From contig OZ026850.1 in assembly GCA_964023205.1 (NCBI GenBank), positions 2,502,368 to 2,566,367 on the forward strand: a DNA stretch of 64,000 nt. Reading direction: 5' to 3'. Of the stretch, positions 55,431-64,000 are shown piece after piece. Source of the stretch: Lutraria lutraria (taxonomy: Eukaryota > Mollusca > Bivalvia > Venerida > Mactridae). The position numbers and the translations under genes are program-made. The stretch's first letter is position 1. Each line of letters starts with the position of its first letter. The notes below the pieces were generated by a model. The model was not told where the DNA came from. It did no database searches and saw only the letters and a program-made list of their open reading frames with translations.

Positions 55431-58283
55431 GTTTATATCATTAAACACGAAATTGCTCTCTCGTTGCCATTGTATATACGTAATGATAGTCCGACAAAGT
55501 TTTACCTTTTTACTAGTATCACACAAACTTCTGTAACGTGCAGGGGGTATATTTATCAAATACAACCGTGGGGCAATATATAATTTTCCTCAGGCTACTT
55601 AGCCAAACTGATTCGTAAAAACAACTAAAGGTTGATCAATATACAAAATGAACAATTTATAACAATTACTATAGACAGTGGTTTCTTAAACCGATATATC
55701 ATAAAATCTTGCTTCAACTTCAACTCAGAACTTATCAGCCATACAGACGATGACACGAAATTATGTATCCGTAACAAATCAACCTTTGTTACTATCTCTG
55801 TGCTACGCCAATATAATACCACAGAACAATGCTGGGTAGCTCTTTCTCGTGGTTTCACAAAGCACAACAAACTAAGTTTGAGGTGCAGTGCTCCGCGCAC
55901 GAGAGACTCAACCACCCAATAAGCACGAGTTTCTGCTACTTTCCTATACCACAAACTATGCTTGTGGCCATAGTATTCGTAAGCAGAAGGTCAAGATACT
56001 TATTACTGCTCTGCGATAAATATATATAATACACAGTTACAACGGAGGTCTTTACCTTTCGAAAGCCAAACCAGATCTCATCTTGAAAACGCTACAACAC
56101 TTGCTTTTATAACCCCGTTAACGGAAGAGTCTAAAACAACTCCGGTGTTTCAGGTAAATAGAAAATCCCTAATTTCGGTCCCAGATTTCAACAGTCATTC
56201 CACAAATGATGTCTTACGAACAAAATTAACGTCTGATAAGAAAAGAAACATTAAACAGTGCAAATCAATGTATTATAACTAAAAATACTGAAATAATAGA
56301 GTCAGTCAACCTGACTTACCCATGTGCAAAAATACAATTGACAAGTCCAATCTAAAAGCGTTTTATACGTAAATTCTAATGAAAACAAACGTGTTAACTA
56401 TGTTTAACGATTGCAATTGCTAGAAAACAAATTAATAGGTACTTACAGGATAAAATAAATCACTAATAATCCTTGATTAAATGAATATATCCAAAATAAC
56501 AGTTGCGATGGCCACTTCCGGTTTTTTGGACATAGGTCAGACTGTACTAAAAGATTTAGGCTAAGCTGATTTAAATGATCACACGATTAGCACTGAGAAA
56601 GTGTGTGTAATAAAAAGATTTAGGATCACGGGGAAGAATTATCTCAGGTCGGGTGACCAGAAACAATTTTTTTTATGTCTTATAAATAACGAATAAAGGA
56701 TTGACCGGTCAAATTTTACAAACAATGCCAATTGGAAATATCCGAACCGTGATTTTAAAACAAAAACTCAAATGTAATCATCAATAAATCCATAAAATTC
56801 ACGGCGGTCAAGAGGGTCGTAATCTAACATCTTTCATTGTCTCTGACAAGTTACAAGGACAAATCTTTGATAGAACAATAGTTGCATACAAATTGACGAT
56901 CAAAATGATTGAAATATTCGTTGCTTAAAATCCTTGATTATCCGTATCCCCCACTTGACTTCTAAATCAATAGCTAAGACCAAGGACTTTATATATAAGT
57001 CCTTGCTAGAGCGTAATCAAATTGCTTGTTTCTGGTTACCCGGCCGATCCTATTTTCTGGTGAGCATGTAACCAGAAATAAACAATAATTATTTTATGGG
57101 GGGGGGGGGGGGTTAATGTAGGTCTACCCGGTAACCAGAAATAAACAATGTTACGCCTTGAGATCAGTTTTAAAATACTTGTGTATATCGATTATATAAT
57201 TTTGGGAAAAAAAATATGAATTTTCATAAAAATTGAAACGGTTTCATTTCTAAATCGAACTATAAAAGGAATATTGAAACCAGATATGGAAAATATTCGT
57301 TTAGAAGAAAGGGCCATACTCATTATCGGGGACATGTGGGTTCCTTTATATGGTCAAAATGAGTGTACGCACATGTAAGGCCTAATAATACGTTTCTTTC
57401 TGTTTGCATGCTCATTAAAATAAGACGGGCCTTTTTATCTTGAAACCATGTGAAAAGGTAAAAAAATAATAAAAAAGAATGTACCGTTTCTCGGGATGAA
57501 TAAAAAGTCAAGGGTCGCGTTGGGTATACATGCAGACACAAACATTTTTACGCCTGATGTCTAAGACATTCAGTAAGCCACATGTCTAGATTGGGAGATT
57601 AATAGATTCTTATATTCATCAATTTGTATTTTGTATCTATTATTAAATTTATTCGCCCTTTTTAATTTCTTTTTATTTTCAATATTTTGCCATTTTAAAA
57701 TAGTTTTTCATTTTTTCTAAGCAAGCGTATGCACGTGCGTATTGCGCGTATAGGTAGGTACGTCCCAAGGGAGATCGATTAGTAAGGTTTATACATCTGT
57801 ACATGTTCTAATCTGACACTAAATATATTATTGATTTCGAGTGTAGCAAGATTATGCCCACAAACCTTTGCCATGACTTTTGTCGTCTGATTATAAATTA
57901 TTCTGCTTGAAGTAACATGTGATCATTTATCGATTATAAAGAGAGATAACTCCTATATAGATTTAAATTGATATTATTTGAGTTGCTTCCCTTATATAAA
58001 AAATTCGCGGGTAATATTTGCCTCGTTCTGAATGCATTAAACCGCAAAGTACATGACGTCATTGACCTAAATAATCTACCGATCGAAATTCCCAGGGATT
58101 TTCGATACAATTTGATACGATTCGGACATAATTTCTTCTAAATCACTTGTCATTCGTTTGAATATGCAATAATCTCGCGTTTGCTAAATATGTCACTCTG
58201 GATTTTATCGTCAAACCGCCGTAAATCTTGGGAATTCGAAAAGTGAAACGACCATCTAGCTCGTGGACGGTCGCCATTCGGGG
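55431..58283. other. Intergenic region between divergent genes; no confident gene
   Basis: Holds overlapping accidental frames at 55625-56029, a short palindrome caaggactttatatataagtccttg-like at 56985-57010, and a small repeat around 57020-57150 ('ctggttaccc'/'ggtaaccagaaataaacaat') with a poly-G run. The last ~150 bp before 58284 are somewhat richer in CpG and may include the promoter. Confidence 0.4.
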
Positions 58284-58323
58284 ATGCCACGTCAAAGACA
58301 GTCTTCTTCATCGCAAGAAAAAC
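58284..58323 (+). CDS. Acidic protein exon 1 (start)
   Basis: ATG at 58284 in context ggggATGcc; MPRQRQSSSSQEK plus one base; donor AAAC|gtaagc at 58323. Short first coding exon, supported by phase match with exon 2. Confidence 0.7.
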
Positions 58324-61300
58324 GTAAGCTTTTAATGGTTAATTTGTGTCATACATCATAATAATACATTTCTTTATCAATTCAGAAATTGACAATCACT
58401 GGAAAGTCGTCGGTAGACCATACCCATCCCTCGTTGCCTCATTGGGGAAAACCCTAGGCCACCTTGTTGACGGTCCAGTCTCGCGAAGGGGATGCCCTAA
58501 ATCGAAATACGCTTCGTTTGGTTTTATTTCAATATAATCGGATGGTGTTAGTGATTGTAAATTCGTGTCATGTGATATAGGTGGTTTGCTAAATGCGTTC
58601 ATGTTTCAGAGATGTCGCTGTTTTCTATGTTTTTGTCTTTCGCAAGGCTTAGCTGCGGAAAACAAACCCAATAGACGAATCTATTATTATATTGTAGATA
58701 TAAGGATAGTTCAGTTAAATATTTTTGGTTCTTTCTCAAGGTTTTATCGACTCGATGTCCTTAATTTACCAATAAAATGTGATAGTATTAAAAAAAGCAC
58801 GTGTCAACTTATAAAGACTTCAAACATCTTGTTTAATTTGTTTACCTTTGAGTCTATTCTACCTAGCGATTAATTTGGAATCGCCCATTGAATGTACGCA
58901 CCAATCAAAAACGGCTATGACTAATATGTTTATTTATAGCAGAATCTGGGTGGATGCGGGGGCGGCTATACGTGTTCTAGTGTGAGGGGGCGCGCTGTGT
59001 AAATTCTACAAAAAATAAAATTACAAATTTATACTGTATAAATAGAAGAACTATTCTTCTTTATAGATTCTGTATATCGTTTGAAAGCCATTATAAAAGG
59101 ATTGTATGTGTTCTTGTGCATAAAAATATAGGGTCTGGAAATATCAAAATGAAATATCAAGGGGGGGGGCTCCCAAGTAGTGAATCACCCATCAGCCTAC
59201 GTATGATAATAGGCAGCACTGAAGTTAGATTTTGTGAATCACGATTTTTTAGAATGTCTATAAAAAAGCTCTGAATTCATTCATGGATACGCTTGTAAAA
59301 TCACAATTACTCATCCATTTTCGATTGAGGCGCAATGGCAGACAAATAAATCTTGATGACTTCATAAGTTGGCAAGAAACAAAATTGAACAGTAACGTGT
59401 CAAAAATAAAACTGAAATCAAGGATTTAAGTTCAAATAAGGCCATCCGTAAGAATCAATGGTATACATATGTATGCGATTATGCAAATAATCTGCTAATA
59501 TTCTTAGCAATTTTGACAACTTCCGGGATTTTTTGGGGCGATTTTATATCTGAAATTCGGTCATAATCTCATATTCCCAATGGAAAATACAAGTAGTATC
59601 TTTTTTCCCAATTCGCAGACAAAAAAAATTTCCAATTCCCCCCCCAACTTTTTTTTTTTACCTATTTTTTTTTATTAATCATGTAAGTTCATTAACGTCA
59701 TCACTGTTGGTAGTAAATACCTTATTTTACTTCTGTTCTATGGAAGAATAAGAATACTAAGGTAAACATTGTAAAATTGTATTTTTACATTTTTTCCCAA
59801 TTTTGATTAAAACACATCGAAAATTCCCAATCCCAAGGGTATGGGACATATTCCCAAACTACAAAAAATAAACTGAACTTGTTAGTTATTTATTTATTCC
59901 AAGATTTTTGTTTTCAGTACATGCTTACAATGTTTACCAATCAATAATGTCTACCCATTGTTAAAAGTTTGCTTCGAGTTGCTGGGTACCAACAATTTTA
60001 AGGAAGGGCTTATATGTCAGAAGTTAAATTTATGTATTGAACTTTCCTAGTGTTAATATGCCTGATGTGCTATTTTATGTTTTAGGTTGTTTAGAATCAG
60101 AAAATGAAGAAAACAGTCCAAAGAGGGTTAGGACAGTAGGTAAGGTATCTTATTATACGCCCGTTTGAAAATTAGGTCATATTATGGAAACACCCACGGT
60201 GCGTGGACAGACATACTCACTGAAGTGAAGTTGAGGGGTGCCACCTTTGATCTTCTTTTCATCTTCTGAACCCCACAAGCAACATTTTTGCACCCCATAA
60301 GCACAAATTTTCCCCACACAACGTCAGTTTTGTACGTACTGGAACCCCATAACGACAACTTGTATTTACCCTAACCCCATAACGACACAAGGGTGCGTAC
60401 GGACAGATGGACAGGTTGGCTGGCAGGCGGCGTCAAAAACGATGTCAGCTCTCTATAATATGGGAACACATAGCAGGTTGGCGGGCGGCATCCGCAATGG
60501 TGTCCGCTCTTTAATTAAAACAGTTTTATTCGGATCCTCACCAAATGTTTATGGCCATGAGATCTCAGTCAAGTTCGATAACCAGCCCAATGGGCCCAGG
60601 TACATCTGAGTTATGGCCTTGATGCTTTGAAAAATGAATTTTGACGGGTGTATTTTGTGACCTGGCACGCTTGTTTTAATATACCTGTTCACAAGCATAT
60701 TAATTGGTTAGAGAGTTTGTGTAATCTGAATGGTCACCTCATGTTCTTTGTATAAATGAAGGATCTTAATACAACTATAGAAAACAATTTTGCAGTTGTG
60801 TATATAATGCACCTGTCAATATTTTGTCCGTCGAGTGGGGGGGGGGGGGGCAGGCAGACCCAAGGGGAAATTTGACATTTTGACAATTTTTGATGTCTAA
60901 ATCCCCACCCTAGAGCCTTCTTGGTCTATCAAATGCAACATGGATGTAAAACCCGGCCAAAGTCTATTTCCTGGGACACAGAGTCATTAAGTTTATCAAA
61001 TTCCTGCCTGTCGGAAATGGTCATCCCGTGAATGTCCGCTGCCCCCCTGGGCGGGTGAAATATTGACAGGTGCATAACTTAGAAAAGAATCATGGTGATC
61101 TTTAAGATACGTTTTTTTTCTTTCTAGAAGATGACACTAAAAGCCATGATGATGTCACTGATGATGTCATAGATGGCGGACTACAAACTACAGAGGGACC
61201 AAGATCATTGGATGTAACCAATAGCAACTCGGGTAAATATTCCTCATCCATCTTGTAAATTCATATCCATGTAGATCTTTTTAAGAAGTTTTATCAACAA

Positions 61301-63197
61301 AGCTGAAAAGCTGGTTACATCAAACAATTTGTCCCCGTTTTGAACAATTTACTGTAAATTGACTGAACTTGATTTACAGCAATTTGTTTTGGTGACCCAG
61401 CTTATGATTGCATTTTGGGGTCAAGGGTCGATATTGCTAAAACTAGGAAAACAGTTTGATGGTATTGTTGCCGTGGCATTTCTTGTTATTACTTCTGTTG
61501 CCGAATTTGTCATTTGTTCTTGACAAACATTTTACATTGATTTGAATTAATATACAGTAGAAATGACTTAATGCGTTATTTATTTAATTTCATTTTAAGT
61601 AGCGTTCACATGCTAAGTACTATAACGGCAATTTCGGAAATTAACAAAAATCATACTTTTGGTTTCAACAGTGTTGATAACATCAAAGACACTTTGCGAC
61701 TGTTTTTTTAAAGACATTTCTTGTTTTTCTCTCTTAGAAAATGTGGATGAAGAGTTTCAAGCAAAGGGAGATAACTCCACTGGCGATAAACAGGAGATTG
61801 AGATAAGGGAGAGAAGTCTGTCCAGTTCCTCGTCAACTGAACAAAGGAACAGAAGTTTAGAAGCGTTATTTCAGGTAATGTCTTTGTAACAGCAGGGCCC
61901 TAGCTGCACTTTAGGGGAAGGGGCCCGGGGCCCTCAAGTTGGAGAATTTTGCATCATTTTGAGGAAAAAGGGGAATTTTATCTAAACTAGGAGAAAAAGG
62001 TATATTATTTGAGAAGCAGAATAGAGCCAATATTTGGCACCAAAAAACTTTAAATGAGGGCCCTGTAACAATCTTATGCCAGGCAGATTTTAGAATTTTT
62101 AAGTTGTTGAGGTAATAGAGTACAACCTCTTCAGAGCGGCCCTCTCTTCAGCAAAAACCTCCCTACAACAACAGCATGATTTTTCTCACTGTACTTAACA
62201 ATTAACTTAACCTCTCTAGAGCAACAATCTGTCAACAACAACATACCGTAATTTTGCTTCTTCCAAAGGGTGATGCTTTGAAGAGGTTGTTCTGTATAAT
62301 ACAAAGCTGTTATCCTTATCTGCGTTTCGGAAATGTGTACCAGTGTAAACCTTGTTCTCCGTATTTCATAGATCACCAACTTCCACCAAAATGGCCATCG
62401 GACCAGTAAATTTAAAAAGTCAGTGGTTCGAAGATCCAGTAATTTTTCCAGATATAATTTTACCATGTTTCAGAACAAAGAAAATGAAATCCTTTAATCA
62501 CTCAAGAAAAATATGTTTTTTAGCCAATTATAAGAAATTTTGTTATAGTACTCTTTTTGGTCCACTCAAAATGCATTCGGTCCAGTAAAGTTTGCATTAT
62601 CACTGGACCAAATGTCCAGTGCTTAAAAAAGTTTTTCATGAAGACTGTTTCATAGATAGATCATCAACTTTAAAGTCGCCTCCAAACAATAGGGTTGGTT
62701 AAAGGTGTGTGATGAATTATGATGATTTTTAAGGCTAAACAAATCAATGTTTATGGTCACTTGACAAAAATAAATAGAGTTGGTAGTTCACGAAAATGTT
62801 CTGTTATATTCTACAGGTACCTCTTTACTTTGGAGGTACAATTTGTCATCAAATGTTTTCAAACTTTGGATTTTAATAGTTTTACTACTTAGACATTTAG
62901 GATTGGCAACTTAGCACTGAAACATCAGATGGGCGACTTTTTTTCTGGCCTTATTTTAATATTTACAAACACTTGAAATTTGGCCATCTTTAAAAAAATG
63001 TTTGGTTAAGGTGATTACCGTATAAATAAAATCATGTATCTATTATCCAGGTCACTGATACAGAATTACAAGCAATCTCAAAGCAGGCTCCTGACGGTCA
63101 TCACGTCATTCAGATAGATGAAGACGGGCATTCCGAAACATTGTACGTAATCGACTCGGCCATTCAAGAAAGAGAAGAGCTTGTTGAGGAATCAGAG
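58284..63197 (+). CDS. Unrecognised acidic, Ser-rich protein, N-terminal part, overview (continues right)
   Basis: Five plus-strand exons with matching phases: 58284-58323, 60086-60139, 61128-61232, 61738-61874 and 63051-63197; 161 codons so far, no stop, and the last donor (gtgatg) leads off the window. The product is acidic and disordered with a basic nuclear-signal-like PKRVRT and an Asp-rich middle (HDDVTDDVIDGG). It ends in a segment with beta-prone HHVIQIDEDGHSETLYVID. The composition suggests the N-terminal region of a nuclear regulatory protein, whose functional domain would lie beyond 64000. That is inference; I do not recognise the protein. Confidence 0.72.
59513..59890. mobile_element. 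Uninterrupted ~360-bp element, relative of 44305-48582
   Basis: Shares 'cattcccaatggaaaatac'-type left words and 'aaaattcccaatcccaaggg' right words with the split copy, giving an empty-site reference for the 3.96-kb insertion. Confidence 0.82.
60086..60139 (+). CDS. Acidic protein exon 2
   Basis: Acceptor tgttttag before 60086, donor GTAG|gtaagg at 60139; 54 bp, phase 1 on both sides. Encodes CLESENEENSPKRVRTV after the split Arg codon; holds the basic cluster. Confidence 0.72.
60140..60660 (+). repeat. Unclassified interspersed repeat with internal repeats
   Basis: Internally repeated 'accccataacgacaa' and 'aggttggc.ggcggc' motifs and the phrase 'gatcctcaccaaatgtttat' look like a decayed repetitive element in an intron. 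No coding. Confidence 0.45.
60808..61073. mobile_element. MITE 'TGCACCTGTCAATATTT'
   Basis: 266 bp; ends TGCACCTGTCAATATTT and AAATATTGACAGGTGCA are exact inverses over 17 bp; it contains a G run. Located in an intron of the 58284 gene; single copy in this window. Confidence 0.88.
61128..61232 (+). CDS. Acidic protein exon 3
   Basis: Acceptor ctttctag before 61128, donor TCGG|gtaaat at 61232; 105 bp, phase 1 on both sides, so skippable without a frame change. Encodes DDTKSHDDVTDDVIDGG and then LQTTEGPRSLDVTNSNS. Confidence 0.75.
61738..61874 (+). CDS. Acidic protein exon 4
   Basis: Acceptor tctcttag before 61738, donor TTTCAG|gtaatg at 61874; 137 bp ending in phase 0. Encodes ENVDEEFQAKGDNSTGDKQE, then IEIRERSLSSSSSTEQRNRS and LEALFQ. 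Confidence 0.78.
61893..62065. mobile_element. 'AGGGCCCT' MITE, uninterrupted copy
   Basis: Ends CAGGGCCCTAGCTGCACTTT and AATGAGGGCCCTG; 173 bp, inverse orientation to 36182-38555. Confidence 0.82.
62116..62297. mobile_element. MITE 'CAACCTCTCC', copy 3
   Basis: taGAGTACAACCTCTTCAGA ... AAGAGGTTGTTCTGTAta; same internal words as copy 1 ('acaacagcatgattt', 'aacctctctagagcaacaa'). Confidence 0.85.
62385..62645. repeat. 'GGTCCAGTAAA' repeat, copy 3
   Basis: Contains 'catcggaccagtaaatt', 'accatgtttcagaacaaa' and 'ccaaatgtccagtgcttaaa'; the uninterrupted version used to recognise the nested insertion at 41946-42280. Confidence 0.75.
63051..63197 (+). CDS. Acidic protein exon 5
   Basis: Acceptor tattatccag before 63051, donor TCAGAG|gtgatg at 63197; 147 bp, phase 0 on both sides. 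Encodes VTDTELQAISKQAPDGHHVI, then QIDEDGHSETLYVIDSA and IQEREELVEESE. The next exon lies outside the window or was not recognised in 63198-64000. Confidence 0.78.
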
Positions 63198-64000
63198 GTG
63201 ATGCTTTGAACATATATATATATAACGCACACTATCTTAGATCCAATCTTGAGTGCTAGACTATGTTTAAAATTGTCGGCGATTTTTATGCCCTCCGCCA
63301 TTCAAAATGGCAGACGGGCGTAGTGTTACCCCTGTCTATCCATTCAAATCTTGGTTTCCTAGCGATAACTCAAGAAATATTTCATGGATTGCTTTCATAT
63401 TTTACAGTCATGAAGATGTGTAATAATAAAATACTGGTTAAAAAGATTTCTGTTAAAAGCCAAACCTTTTCACAGGAGTTATGGGCTTATGGCCCCTTTT
63501 TTACTTAGCTCACAGCGGGGGTATTTGTGTTCTCTGGACACATTTCCCGTACAATATTTTTCAGAATTTGGTCAGTAGCAGTTCATGTCAAGTCAGTGAT
63601 CATAATTTTATTTTCATTTTGAACACAAAAAAGAAAAATATGGGGAATTGATTTACAAATGGTACTTAGTAAGATATATTAGTGACACGACTTCTTACTG
63701 ACCCGATATGGTGTGTTAAACGGTCAGTCATTTAATATTGAGCGAGAGCTATGTGTTAATAGTGTTAACTTTAATCTTAAGTGGCAAGATTAATTATATC
63801 CCTTGACTGATTGCATGACACAGGCCAGAGTGCACCTGTAAATGTTGCAGGGGTGACTGTAAATATTCCCGATATATCGGGAATTCTGGATTTATCTGTC
63901 CCAAAAGAGCTATGATGTCTGAGCAAAATAAAAGTTCTTTGATGAAAATATCTCAAGAAATGGCAAAGTTATGGTAAATCTACTCTGTACTGAACGATTT
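63198..64000. other. Intron of the 58284 gene; decayed repeat, no exon seen
   Basis: 63280-63700 reads like another molluscan interspersed element ('gccctccgccattcaaaatg', 'gttatgggcttatggcccc'). No acceptor plus open frame that continues the protein was found. Confidence 0.35.

Noticed and set aside
55347..55583. Mirror-image open frames on both strands
   Set aside because: Created by the perfect palindrome at 55362-55430.

Overview
This is a gene-poor, AT-rich (by eye), intron-rich eukaryotic window packed with short mobile elements. It looks like a marine invertebrate, most likely a bivalve mollusc. The reasons are a divergent NR1-type nuclear receptor and arrays of ~155-168 bp core repeats, one ending in a tetranucleotide microsatellite, which is the layout of the bivalve 'pearl'/Helitron-like elements. 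There are also tRNA-derived SINEs and many MITE families. The organism call is inference. No prokaryotic feature, rRNA, CRISPR array or convincing intact tRNA gene was seen.

Three genes can be assembled from splice sites and matching reading phases. (1) Minus strand, 12549 down to 1206 and on past the left edge: a nuclear receptor. It has A/B-domain exons, a two-exon zinc-finger DNA-binding domain, a T/A-box exon, a 433-residue low-complexity hinge exon that enters LBD helix 1, an LBD helix 3-5 exon, and then two homologous 234-bp versions of the next LBD exon. The two versions have equal length and equal phase, so they look like mutually exclusive ligand-pocket exons. (2) Minus strand, 54301 down to 18701: a small secreted protein of unknown family, with a signal-peptide exon, two middle exons, a stop-containing last exon and very large introns. 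At least one exon is unassigned. (3) Plus strand, 58284 onward and past the right edge: the N-terminal 161 codons of an acidic, serine-rich protein of unknown function.

The rest is repeats. Main items are a 31-bp minisatellite that copies the splice donor of receptor exon 5 (5984-6245); an interlocked fold-back structure (10736-11732); three elements built of tandem core repeats (15502-17897 with a 637-bp higher-order repeat, 19467-20147, 20549-21920); and a 3.96-kb DNA transposon with 26-bp terminal inverted repeats and seven copies of an internal 13-14-mer, inserted inside an older small element (44305-48582). There are also nested elements at 36182-38555 and 50745-51303, a perfect 34-bp-arm palindrome (55362-55430), and several MITE and SINE families present in two to four copies. 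The repeats lie mostly in introns of genes 1 and 2 and between genes 2 and 3.
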